NCBI GenBank assembly: GCA_003116995.1
Contig: BDSL01000013.1
Span: 310,001 to 374,000, forward strand
From: Yamagishiella unicocca
Taxonomy: Eukaryota > Chlorophyta > Chlorophyceae > Chlamydomonadales > Volvocaceae
DNA: 64,000 nucleotides
Direction: 5' to 3'
The position numbers and the translations under genes are program-made. This document shows, in pieces, positions 22,466 through 34,946 of this stretch. The notes under the pieces were generated by a model that searched no databases, was not told where the DNA came from, and saw only the letters and a program-made list of their open reading frames with translations. Numbering within the stretch: position 1 is the stretch's first letter; the number at the start of each line of letters is the position of its first letter.

Positions 22466-22499
22466 ACACCCCTGGCCACGCACTCGGCTCCGCGGCACC

Positions 22500-23721
22500 T
22501 CAGCCCATCTGAGGTGGCGCCGCCGGCTCCTCCTCCTCCTCCTTCTCCTCTCCCACCGCGCCTCCCGCCTGAACACCACCCGCAAGCCCGATCCTTCCAC
22601 CACCGTGCCGCGTTAGGGCAGGCGGCCTCCTCGCCTGCTCCACAGCCGCCGCTGCAGCCGCGCTAGCTGCTACTGCCGCTGCTGCCGGTGACACCCTAGA
22701 CGCTGACCTCCTCGCACCAGCAGCACCCGCCACCTGCACCTGAGATGCGCCGTCGTCGTTATCCTCCTCTTCCTCGTCGCCCCCCTCCTCTTCCTCGTCG
22801 TCTCCCTCCGGCCCCAGCACCTCCAGCTCCAGCTCCTGCGCACACCACACCATACCGCACCACAGGGTCATTCGAGTGCTCTGAGTGCTGAGCAGTCCGG
22901 CGCGTCCTCCAATGGAAGCGATTTGTGTCACGCGGTGCGACGGGAGCACGGCAACCGCATGGCCCCCAAGTGGGACCCGGTGATATGCCGCTGGCCGGCA
23001 GGCGAGGGGAGAGAGTGAGGGGGCGCAGGGGGGGCGGGGGACGCGGAGTAGCCGGCCTCGCGCCCATGCGGCTGCGCCCTGCACGAGCCCGCTGACACAA
23101 CCACGTCACACATAAAGCCATAGTGCCCCGTCCCCTCGTATTCCTTCTCAGGGAGGGCGATGAGGACTCCCTGTGAGCCGTAACACGGCACCCAGCGCCC
23201 AGGTCGCGTAGGATTCTACCTCCCCGGCCCTGGCACAACTCTGCCGCTTCAGAGGAGCCCCTCCTGCTCTTCATCCCTTCACACCCTTTTTATTTGTAAG
23301 TAGGTACGTATTCTAGATGATCGGGGTCACGATAATCGCAGTCCCACCTACACGACTCAAACCCCACCTGCAGCTCGCCCTCCAGCTCCGCCATCTCGTC
23401 CGGGTCGATGTCCACCTCGTCATCCAACTCGCCCGCCTCGCGAAGTTGGTCTTCATAGCCACCTTCCTCGACCTCGTTGTCCAGGGCAGCGAGCTGTTGC
23501 TCCAGGCGCAACTCTTGGGCCAACAGGTCCACATCTGTCGTCATGCGCAACGCCGCTTCCTGCGCAGCACGTAGCTCCGCTTCAAGCGCATCGTCAGTAG
23601 GCTGCAATCCCTGCTGCTGTGATTGATGCTGAAGTAGCAGGGACGCTGGCGATGGTCCCCCCCTAGGCGCTCGTCGCGGAGCCTTGCCGGGCTTCGCCCC
23701 GGTGCTGGGCTTGTTGCCCAT
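22500..23721 (-). CDS. Small acidic protein with N-myristoylation-like start, unknown function
   Basis: Exon 1 23721-23368 has a clean GTGGGG donor and ends in phase 0. A proposed exon 2, 22835-22500, starts after a CGCAG acceptor and is open to its stop; about 229 aa in total. The N-terminus MGNKPSTG fits the M-G-x-x-x-S/T myristoylation pattern and is followed by a basic stretch (GKAPRRAPRG), a combination often used for membrane anchoring. Residues ~45-118 are predicted helical and acidic (LEAELRAAQEAALRM, QELRLEQQLAALDNEVEE). Exon 2 is Glu/Asp- then Ala-rich. I do not recognise the family. Exon 1 is reasonably supported. Exon 2 and the 3' end are weak; a dispersed repeat antisense to the gene at 22410-22465 suggests a further intron there. 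Confidence 0.5.
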
Positions 23722-24067
23722 ACTAGTCAAGGTAAGAACATGTTAAAGAACGACTTTGAAAAGCATAATGGCGATACATAGCATGCAGGCCACGCACAAA
23801 GTTACGGCAGTCAGTGAATTACCAATGCACCTATGCTATAGAGCAACACGTGCTTTTGACATCGACTATGCGTCTGCAAGTTTACTAGCTTTATCCCAAA
23901 CGCTAAATGCGCTATCGGGGGTTGTGAGCGACGATACTCGAACCATCTTGACGTCGGCATGAGCTCGCAAGCTCTATCGCGCAGCCTTTTGCTCGTACGC
24001 AATCGGCAGGGGTCCCATCTACAAATAGCTGCTCTATGGGAACGACAGTGCGCTAGATACTCAACGA
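23722..24067. promoter_or_regulatory. Divergent promoter region, acidic protein / Lon protease
   Basis: 346 bp of comparatively AT-rich DNA between two divergent start codons. No specific element assigned. Confidence 0.5.
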
Positions 24068-27000
24068 ATGATGGTGATTCCTCTGATGGATCTGGACTTC
24101 TGGGCAAAATTTGGAGGTTCGTTCATGCTGTTTGATATGGGTCGTACTTTATTTACGAACTGGATGCAGACGCGCTTATCCGTGTGGGTTGTCCTGGCCA
24201 TGACCACGTGGCGTGTCGGTGACGACAGGGCTGGCCTCGGCAACAAGCCGAAGGACGCCGCGGAGGAGGCCAGCGGCGCTAGCAGCGGCAACGGCAGCAG
24301 CGGGAGTGGAAGCAGCAGTGGGCGCAACGGCGCCAAGGCAGACGATGCCCTGGTGCCGTCAGGCCCGGAGCGTAAGCACCACAAGGTGTTTGCGGTGGAG
24401 CTGTCGCGCAAGCCGCTGTTCCCCGGAATCTACACGCCCATCATCGTCAACAAGAACGAGGCGTTGGTGAAGGAGATCATGGAGGTCAAGAAGCAGGGGT
24501 GAGGGATTGGGCAGGGGTTGCTGTGCCAAGGGGAGGGGGGCTGGGAGGGCGATCGGGGGGACGAAGCGATGGGCGAGGGGGCGGGGGGAGGGTTTTAGGG
24601 TTTTAGGGTTTTGGGGGGGATTGCGGGGACCGGACTGCGGCAGCATACACACACGGTAGTCCTCCTCCAGCACACGGTCCCACGAGCGGGGCTGCGACCT
24701 GCGAGAGGCACTAGCTGCCCGAGCAGTGAGGCGGCACGGTGGGTGTGGTGCTCCCGTGTTGTCGGGGCAAGGAGTGGCGGGTGGGGTACGCACCTGACGT
24801 GTGCGTTCGGATCAAAGGGCTGCATTGAGTATCAGGACGGCATCAACCTGCATCGGGGAAGGGTTCCCGCCCCGCCCCCTCTCCGCCCTCCCTGTAGGGA
24901 CCCCCCTCCCTCCCAGTGCTCCAGGATGCGCTGTCAAACTAGGTGTCCGCCGACCATGCGCCAACCATCCAGTCTTTTTCGCGTCAACGGTTTTCACGCC
25001 ACCCCCCTCCCCTCCCTCCCTCGTGCTTCCCTCGCCAACCTCCCTCCCTGCAGCGCTCACGCCTACGTGGGCGCCTTCCTCAAGCGGCCCCCCGCGGACC
25101 TCCACTCGGCGGCGGCAGCCTCCACCTCGGGGGCGGGCGGGCAGGAGGCCGCCAACGCAGCGTCGTACCTGTACGACATCGGGACGTTCGCGCAGGTGGG
25201 TGGGTGGGTGGTGAGTGGTGGTGGCTGGGTGGGAACCTAGCGGGCCGGGTCCATGCGTGGGACGGGACGGAAGCGGGACTGGAGAGAAGACCCGGCCACA
25301 CGACATGGGAGACGGAGGACAGAAAGTCAGAATTAGCCGGCGAAAGGTTTTCCGATGGAAGCGGGGGTTTGCCAAAAAGACTCGATTACCGTGCTCTAGG
25401 TGGGAAGCGGGAGGTGGCATGAAGCGGGGTCAGGGTGGCGTCTGCTGGCTTCCGCTCCCATGGCTCCACCCAGGCGGCGATGCTCGCTCCTGCCATGACC
25501 ATGACCATGACCTCCAGCTGCGGCCGCCCCGCCTCCCTTCGTGGCGCTCCTCCCGCCCTCCCGGATACCTTGACGCAGCTCGGCACGACCTCGCCCCAAC
25601 CCCGGGTTTCCCCGCTAACTCCCCTCCTCCCTCCTCCCTGCCCTGCACCCCCTTGCCCCTGCCCCCCCCCCTGTCTCCCCTCCCCCCTGTCCCCCCTTCA
25701 CCCTCCCCCCCCCAGGTCCACACTGTCCTGGCGGGGGACAGCGGCGACTCGGCTCAGCTGCTGCTGCTGGGCCACCGGAGAGTGCGCAAGACAGGAGTGG
25801 TGCGAGCGTGTGCGGGGCGGGAGGGGAGGGGAGGGGGCGGGAGGGGAGGGGAGGGGGCGGAAGGGGGGGAGGGTGGCGTCAAGACCCGGGGGAATGTGGG
25901 GGGAGGGGGACAGCGGTGGCGGTAGGGGCCGGCACACGGAGGAAGAAGGACGCGGCGGCGGTGGGGGCTGGGCGCCTGGCATGTGAGGGAGGTGCGGAGG
26001 CCAGTCTGGTGGGGCGCGGAGGAGGGGGGCCGTGCACAGGGGGCCGGAGCCTTGGGGGGGAGGGGGGAGGTTGCGGGGACAACCCGTGGGGCGCGGAACG
26101 AAGGCCTATGCTTGGTCCCCTAGGGCCTCCTGGGCCCTTCGCCCACCCCTCGTCGCGACCCCGCCGCCTGCCTGCCGACAGCCCCTCCAGCTGATGACCC
26201 GCCCGCCCCCCCGCCCCGGCCCTCCCTGGACCCGCAGATCTCAAACGACCCGCTTCGAGTTCACATCGACCATCTGCGCGACGAGTCGTACACAAGTGAC
26301 GACATACTCAAGGTACGGCGGTACGGCAGTCGGTACCCCGCTCGCCACGTTCAGCCTCGCGCCGTGCAACTCTCTCCACACGTCAACCTGCGCCCCCTCC
26401 CACACCGTCACCCACCTTGCCACCCACTGCCCCCTTCCACCGTCATGCCCCCACTGCTGAAGCCTCCGCGCCTGCCCGCTTGCAATACCCCCCCTTTCCC
26501 TCCTGAACCCTAAACCCTAAAACCCTTAACCCTAAAACCCTTAACCCTAAAACCCTTAACCCTAAAACCCTTAACCCTAAAACCCTTAACCCTAAAACCC
26601 TTAACCCCTTAACCTCCCGAAGGCCACCAGCATGGAAATCGTCAACACCATGCGGGACCTGCTGCAGCTCAACCCGCTCTACGGCGAACAGTTCCGTACA
26701 CTGCTGTCACTGAGTGAGTGTGTTTCTTGGGTGGGCTCAGTGGGGTGGGGCTCAGTGGGCGGGGAGGTAACGAGCGATACCAGCGGCCCTGGGGTAAGTA
26801 GAAACACACCGCAACCACAACCACACCCACAACCGCAACCACAAACACACCCACAGCCGCAACCACAACCACACCCACAACCGCAACCACAACCACACCC
26901 ACAGCCGCAACCACAGCCGCAACCACAACCACCGCCTGCACCAGCAGCACCCTCCCACTGCCACCTCCACTTCACATCGCCCTGGATCCGCGACCGGCCC

Positions 27001-30000
27001 CCCCTTCTGTCACCCCACTCTTCTGTCACCCCCCTCTTCCGCCGCCCAGCCGGCAGCATCGACCTGCAGGACATGTCCCGACTCGTTGACGCCGCCGCCA
27101 GCCTCACCAGCGCCGACGACCACACGCTCCAGGGAGTGCTGGAGCAGCTCAACGTGCCGGAGAGGTGGGCGGAGAGAAGCGGGGAGAGGGGGTGGCAAAC
27201 CCGTTTAGAAGGGGGGGCCGGGGGGGGGCGTAAAGACCCGGTTACATGACATGGAGGTTATAGCTGGCGCACTGCCAGCGGGGAGGGGGAGAAAGCGGGG
27301 CCGTAAGTTGAGGGGCGGATGAGGTGGGGCCATCATCAGGAACATTTTCCCTAAATCAAAACTCAAGCCCGGTTAGTCACGGTAAAAAGCGCCTTGAAAA
27401 AACATACAATCACAGAGTCTAATGTAACGCGGAGTCTAATGTAGTAAAATTGATAGGTGTTTTGCATGTCTTTCTGGTAGGCCCTCCTCGGCCCCTACTG
27501 CTGGCGCCTCCAGGCTCGAGCCATCCTTCCTAAAGCCCCTGCACACACGTGTGCTCCATGGCCGTCCAACGATAAGCCGCTCCCCTTTCCAGTCCCTCAC
27601 CTGCCACGTCCCCCCCTGCCCTCCTGCCCCTCCCCCCGCATAGGGCCCGCATGGTCCTGAACCTGCTTAAGAAGGAGGTGGAGCTGTGCAAGCTGCAGGC
27701 GGACATCCGGGAGCAGGTGGGCGGCGGGATGGGAGGGCATGACATAGGAGACGGAGTGGCAGGAGCTAGCAAGCGCGTAGTTTTTGGGACACGCGTTTGA
27801 GTGCGGGGTGTGGCGAGAAGAGGGAGGCGGTGTCCTACTCGGCCCCCAGGGGGTTCCTTGGCTGCCCGGGGCGCTGATGTTGCCGACGTCTGCTGCCACT
27901 TCGGGTGCTCCCCCCCCCCCCCATACACATACGCCCACCACCCCTCCCCGCCACCCCCTCCCCGCCACCCCCTCCCCGCCACCCCCTCCCCGCCACCAGG
28001 TGGAGGGCAAGATCGTCAAGGAGCAGCGGCGCATGCTGCTGATGGAGCAGCTCAAGTCCATCAAGAAGGAGCTGGGGCTGGAGCGGGACGACAAGAGCGC
28101 GCTGCTGCAGAGGTGGGTGGCAAGGACGACCCGGGATTTTGGTGGGGGACCGAGGGGAAACCCTCCAATACACACGACATAGGGGGCGCGGCGAGAACCC
28201 CCGGTGACGCGAGGGAGAGGGACGTTGTGGAGGGGTGTGGCGGGACGAGGAGACCCTAAAACCCTTTTGGGGTCCGGGGTAGGGCGTTCTGGGGGGTGCG
28301 GGCGGGGCTCCGGCGGTGGATACGTGTGGACGTCAAGGGGGCGCCACGTCGCTTGCCCGCTTCCCCCTCCCCCGCGCCCGCCAGTGCGCCAGCATGCGCA
28401 CACAACCAGGTGTCCGAAGTCTACGGTCAGCGCCAACTACACTTCCCATGTCGAGTAACCGGGCATTTTTGCATTTCCCGCCCCCCGCCACCCCTCCACC
28501 CGCCACCTTGGCCACCACGCGCTGGCGGCCCTCTCGCCCAACGTACCGAACATACGACACGCAACGTACCTAACCACGTGGCCGCCCCCCCGCCCCCGTG
28601 CGGGCATCCACGGGTCTTCCTCGAACCCCCGCCCCCGTGCGCCCCGGCGACCTCAGGTTCCAGGACCGGTGGGACGAGAAGAAGGCCGCCGCGCCCCCGG
28701 ACGTGGCCAAGGCCGTGCAGGTGGCTCCGGGGGGGCTCGTCACTGAGGAGGCAGGGAGGGAGGTGGATGAGCCCACAACCCATCGCCTGACTCGCTGTCG
28801 CCCGTTGCTGCCCCCACCGCCGCCGCCGCTGCACCAGCACCCCATCCACTTATCCCCCACTTCACTGACCCCCCGCCCTGCCTCCCCCGCAGCTCCCCCG
28901 CCGCTCCCCTGCCGCTCCCCCTCCCTCCTGACCCTCCCTCCTCCCCCCCCTCCTCCCCTTCGGCTTTAGTATCCCCAACCCTGTTTTAAACGGTTTTTTT
29001 CGGGCATCCACGAGTCTCCCTCGCACCCCTCCTCCCCTTATCAAACCCCCTCCTCCTCCTCCCTCCTCCCCCGTCCTCCCCCCCAGGACGAGCTGGACAA
29101 GCTGGGCGGTCTGGAGCCGGTGTCGCCCGAGTTCAACATCACACGCACCTACCTGGACTGGCTCACCAGCCTGCCCTGGGGAACCACCACGCAGGAGGTG
29201 TTCGACCTGCAGCGGGCCAAGCAGGTGGGCGCGTGCGTGTGTGTTTCGTGGTGTGGTGAGTGAGGCGAAGCGAAGCGGCAGGAGGGGGTGAGGGAGGGGA
29301 ACGTGGGGGAGAGGAGAGGGACGGGGTGAGGAAGAGGTCGAGAGGGTGTAAGCGGGGGTCGGAGCCGTGCCACGCCGCCATGGGGGACCGGAGAACGCAA
29401 GAGCCTAGAAGCAGGTCCCGATGCCCGCAGACAAGAACGCAACGACTAGCAAAAAGCGAACAAAACGGGTGCCCACACGGCGGTGGAACTCACCTGCCAG
29501 GGCCCAGAGCGGGTGGTGATGCCGGTCGACGCGAAGCATGCGGGCAGGGGGCACCAGCGGGCGTCAGGAACAACATTCATGCGCGGATCGGGAGGGCAGG
29601 GGTGCCCTTTTGCGAGGGGTGGTCTGGTACCAGGAGCTTAGCCTTGCCGGCCCCTTCGCCGGATGTCAGGAAGGAAGGAACACCGCTTACACCCCTAACG
29701 CAAGAGCCAGTCTCAGTAGTGAAAAACGCTGGGATGTTGGAATCCCTCCAGTGCGGTATGTAACTCTGAAGGCTACACCACTGCACGCCGCCGCCTCCCC
29801 CTCCGTTTCCTAACTCCTGGAACCGGTTCTGGAAGGGGGCGGGAAGGTCAAGGGAGGGTAGAGGCGGTAGGGCATCATCAACATCAACACATCCAGTGTC
29901 CCCCGCTGTCGTACACACGTTGTGCGAACGTAATAGTAATCTTCCCACCCACCCCCCAACCCCCTCCCTTGTTGCCGCCCGCCCCACAAATGTTGCCGTC

Positions 30001-33000
30001 GGTTCTTTGTTGTAACCCCCCATGTTGCCCCCCCATATTGCCCCCCCATGTTGCCCCCCCAATATTGCCCGCCCCCCCGTGTCGGCCCCCCCATGTTGCC
30101 CCCCCCCCCCATGTTCCCCCCCGCCAGGTTCTTGACGAGGAGCACTACGGTCTTGACGACGTGAAGGACCGCATCCTGGAGTTCATTGCGGTGTCGCACC
30201 TGAGGGGCAGCGCGCAGGGGAAGATACTGTGCCTGGTGGGTGGGAGGGGGGGGTGGGAGTGGGGGAGATGCTGTGCCTTGCGGGTGGGAGGGGGAGGGGG
30301 ACGGGGGGTGGGAGATGCTGTGCCTGGTGGGTAGTAAGAGGGGAGAGGGCGCGGCAGGGGGGAAGAGGACAGGAGTTGGGAGGGGGCCGTGGCTGTGACT
30401 GCGACAGGCCGAACGGCGGCGGGAGTTGGTTGTGGGAGCGAGGTTGGAAGTGCAGGGAGACGAGTAACGCGCCTGAGCACAACCGCAAGTCTGTTTCCAT
30501 CCGTTGCGATTTGCTGGGAGCACCTCCGCCCGACCCGTTTTCAAATCCCGGCGCCGTTCCCCCTCCCTGTTCCACCTTCCTTCCACGTCCTCAACCTCTG
30601 ACGGTGCGTGACCCCCCCGGTCCCCCACCCCCCACCTCCCCGCCAGGTGGGTCCCCCCGGTGTGGGCAAGACCAGCATCGGGCGCTCCATCGCCACCGCC
30701 CTCAACCGCAAGTACTACCGCTTCTCAGTGGGCGGGCTGCATGACGTGGCGGAGATCAAGGGGCACAGGTACGGCTCGGCAGCTGAGCAGCACCGCCGCC
30801 ACCGTACCCCCCACCCACCCCCTCCCGTCTCGCCTCCCGTCTCTTCTGGACCGCCATCTCCACCGCCTTGGTTTGTCGGCCGGCCGTTCTCCTTAACCCA
30901 AACCCCCCTACCTCTCCAGCCCCCACTCACCTGACCCCCCCCCCGGTATGGCGCGAACACGGGTTTCCTTGCCACCCTCCCATCGCCCCACCTCCCCCCC
31001 CCCCCCCGCGAGTTTCCCCCTCATACCCCACCACCTCCAAACGAATGTCACAAACGGCTTTTTCCCCTCGTACACGGGTTTTCCTCGCACCCCTCCCCTC
31101 CCCCGCCCCCCAGCAAACGCACGTCACGTCTCCCCCCGCAGCTCGCAAACACACGTTTCTCCCCCCCCCTCCCCCCCTCTCCCCGCCCCTCCCCGCCCGC
31201 CCCCGCAGGCGCACTTACGTGGGTGCCATGCCCGGCAAGCTGGTGCAGTGCCTCAAGTCCACTGGGTCGTCCAACCCGCTGGTGCTCATCGACGAGGTGG
31301 ATAAGCTGGGTCGGGGGCACTCGGGAGACCCCGCCTCGGCGCTGCTGGAGCTGCTGGACCCCGAGCAGAACGCCGCGTTCCTGGACCACTACCTGGACCT
31401 GCCGCTGGATCTGTCTAAGGTGACTGGGGGGGACGAGAAGGCGGTGTCACACGACTGGGGGGAGAAGGGGGGGGCCAGGAAAGCCGTGGACACGGCATAT
31501 GCAGGGGGCAGAGGGGTGGCGAGAACACCCGGTTACACGCCATGGGAAGTGGAGGCGAGGAACTAGCTGGCGCATCGTCTTCGGACATTTGGTCGTGTGC
31601 GCACGCTGGGGCACTTGAATTGCCTACGGAGAAACCTGTGGAGCGGGGGGGGGTAGCGGGGGGTAGCGGGGGACGGGGGGGAGAAGGGGTCGGAGAAGGC
31701 GCGTTGGGGTCTGGCTGCCCTGCCGACCTGACCTCCCCGGCCCCCGTGTCGACGGGGTTACCTGCTCGCCGCTCTTTTTGTACATCGTTTAATACAGAAC
31801 CATTGTAACGGCCTTATTTCTGTTGTTGTAACCATCGCCCCCCCCCCAGGTTCTTTTCGTGTGTACCGCCAACACCCTGGACACCATCCCTGGACCGCTC
31901 CTGGACCGAATGGAGGTCATCAGGCTGTCCGGATACGCGCAGGGTGAGGCGGGGGGGGGAGGGGGAGGGGGCGGGATGGGGGAGCTGCGGAGGGGGGGGG
32001 TCAAGGGCGAGAAAACCCGGTTACACGACTTAAGAGACGGAGGAGAGAAACTAGCTGGCGGATGGTTTTGGGACGCGTGTTTGAGTTTGCATGCCAGAAA
32101 ACTTTGTTTGATCATCCATCGACGTGTACCTTTTCACTTCATGTCGGAAAACGGAACAAAGAGCTGTTGTACTTCATGTTGGGGAGCAGACTACCGGGCG
32201 AGTCTGTGTTACCGCATACCGGTGAAGAACTAGGGGGGAGGGGCGGCCAGGGGCAGTAAAGTGAGGGTGTATGTGGACGAGACGGGAAGACGAACCGCCG
32301 CGCGGCAAATGGAATCCAGGGCGGGTTTCGCTGCTGCTGGGGGGTTTCGCCGCTGCTGGGGGGAGGGATGTGATCCTGAGCCCACCTGGCAAAACACAAC
32401 GCGCCGCCGTAGCCGCGCGACGGACAACACCGACACGAGCCTGGCGACCCCACATGCACACCCCGGCGGCGCCTCTCTCCCCCCTCTCCAGTTCACCGGG
32501 TTTCGCTCTCTTTGCCGGGCCCCCCCCCGGCTCGTTTTCGCAACCCTCCCCCGCCCCCCATCGCCCTTGGTTTGTCGGCCGTGGATTCTCGCATATATAT
32601 ATATTTTTACCCCGCCCCCCCCCCGATCTACTTTGCACCCCCCCCCTCCCCGGGTTGCGCCCACTATCCTGTCGTTTTCGTGTCAACGGTTCTCACGCCA
32701 CCCCCCCTCCCCGGGTGCACCCAGATGAGAAGCTCGCCATCGCCCGACGCTACTTGGAGCCAGCGGCCGCAGCTGATGCGGGGGTGCCTCCCGGCTCGGT
32801 GACGTTGTCCGACGACGCGCTGGACTCGCTCATCTCCGAGTACTGCCGCGAGGCGGGGGTGCGCAACCTAAAAAAACACATCGACAAGGTCTACCGCAAG
32901 GTGGCGCTGCAGCTGGTGCGGGCGGGGGCGCGGCCGGTGAAGGAGGGCGAGGAGGAGGGCGGCCAGGCGGCGGCAGGGGGCCAGCAAGAACAAGCGGACG

Positions 33001-33076
33001 CGCAGAGCCAGGGGGGGGAGAAAGAGAACGGCGGCGGCGGCGGTGGGGGCAGCAGCCGCAGCACTGGAGAGCGGGG

Positions 33077-33109
<33 letters not shown>

Positions 33110-34914
33110 ACCTGCCAGCGAGGTCAAGGAGGGCGGTGGGAACGGCGGCGGCAAGGCGAAGGGCAAGGCGGTGGTGCGGGTGCTGTACGACGGTCCGCCC
33201 ATCACGGTGACCCGGGAGCAGCTCACGGAGTACGTGGGGCAGGCGCCGTTCGCGAAGGACAAGTTCTACGAGACCACGCCGCCGGGTGGGTGGTGGGGTG
33301 GGTGGCGGGGTGGGTGGCGGGGTGGGTGAGTGGGTGGCTGGGTGGGTGAGTGGGTGGGTGAGTGGGTGGGTGAGTGGGTGGGAGAGTATTTGCGCGACGA
33401 GAGGGGTGGGGTGGGGTGGGGTGGGGTGGGGTGGGGTGGGGTGGGGTGGGGTGGGGTGGGGTGGGGTGGGGTGGGGTGGGGTGGGGTGGGGTGGGGTGGG
33501 GTGGGGTGGGGTGGGGTGGGGTGGGGTGGGGTGGGGTGGGGTGGCGTGGGGTGGGGTGGGGTGGGGTGGGGTGGGGTGGGGTGGGGTGGGGTGGGGTGGC
33601 GTGGCGTGGGGTGTTGTCGCTGGGCAGTGTGTTGCGGCGTCTGTGCAGTGGGGACGGGGGGGAGTGGACGTGGGGGCCGCAGCAGCACGGGGAGGGAGCC
33701 CACGCAGCCTGCTGGGCTGGGTCGGGCTGTTGATTGCTGCCAGGTTGCCGGGGACTGGAGTGGCCGACGACGGAGTATGGGGTGGGGGAGGGGGTAATGA
33801 GAGGAAACACGGGGCCCGGCACCCGTGGCGGTGTGTGTGTGTGTGGGCGGGGGGCACGCTCCGTTACACGGCCGACCGGGCGCTGTGGTGCCTGGCAGCT
33901 GGTTGGGGGCCGGGACAACGCAGCGGCCTCCTGGCTGTGGTGGCGGCGGAGGTGGAGCACCTCACTGCCATACCCCGCCCCGGTTCCTCAGCCCCCCGCC
34001 CCCCCCCCCCGTCCCTCCCCGCCTCATCCCTCCCCCCCCCCCCACCCCCATCCGCGGGTCTTCCTCGAAACCCACCCCCACCCCCTGCCCTCCCCCCCGC
34101 CCCGCCCCGCCCGGCCCCTCCCCCAGGCGTGGTGATGGGCCTGGCCTGGACCCCCCTGGGCGGCGCCACCCTGTACGTCGAGGCCGCCAAGGTGTCGGGC
34201 AGCGAGGCCAAGGGCGCGCTCACCACCACGGGGCAGCTGGGGGACGTGTTCCGGGAGTCAGCCACCATCGCCCACACCTTCGCGCGCAACTTCCTGGCCG
34301 ACCGCGACCCCTCCGCCGCCTCCTTCTTCGCCACCGCCGCACTTCACGTGCATGTGCCCGCGGGGGCCACCCCCAAGGACGGCCCCTCCGCCGGCTGCGC
34401 GCTGGTGACGGCGCTGCTGTCGCTGGCGCTCAACCGGCCGGTCAAGCCGGACCTGGCCATGACGGGTGAGGCGGTGGGCGGGCGGGGTTGCGGGGAAAAC
34501 CCGTATACGAAAGAGGGGGTGATGAGATTGACGGGTGAAATCGAGCAGGAGACGTTTGTGGGGCAGCGTAGGTGCGCGTCCTGGGGTTTAGGGTGGGAGA
34601 GGCGGGGGTTGGGGGGTGGGTTGGGAGAGGCGGGGGTTGGGGAAGGGTTTGGGGAGGCGGGGGGGAGGAGGTGTGTGTGTGTGTGGGGGGGGTGATAAGA
34701 GTGGGTGTGTGGGTGAGGATTTGAGGCGGTGGCCTGATACAGTTACTTGGACATGTGTGCTGGCGGGACGTCTCGTGGGTCCCTTACGCAGCCCACAACA
34801 TGGGTTGTTGCCACGAGCCCCCCTTACCTCCCCTCCTGACTCCCCCTCCCCCCTCCCCCCCAAACCCCTCGCGCCCCCTCCCCCCCCCCCCAGGCGAGGT
34901 GACGCTCAACGGCT

Positions 34915-34946
<32 letters not shown>

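Larger units (their letters stand above)
20723..22499. other. OPR 3' region and convergent intergenic DNA
   Basis: TGTAA at 21100-21104 is the likely OPR poly(A) signal. A further small OPR exon could lie in 20745-21090. A ~25-bp duplication (GACTGCGTGCAGCTCAT) lies at 21617-21662, an ATC/ACC-rich patch at 22142-22172, and dispersed-repeat copies at 22025-22100 and 22410-22465. Nothing else convincingly coding was seen. Confidence 0.5.

Noticed and set aside
32868..33857. Minus-strand frame with a long [10 protein letters not shown] repeat
   Set aside because: It is the translation of the GTGGG intron microsatellite; the other frames of the same array give equally repetitive peptides.
33286..34695. 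469-codon plus-strand frame
   Set aside because: Joins Lon intron 15 microsatellite to a Lon exon by chance; only the exon 34127-34465 is real.
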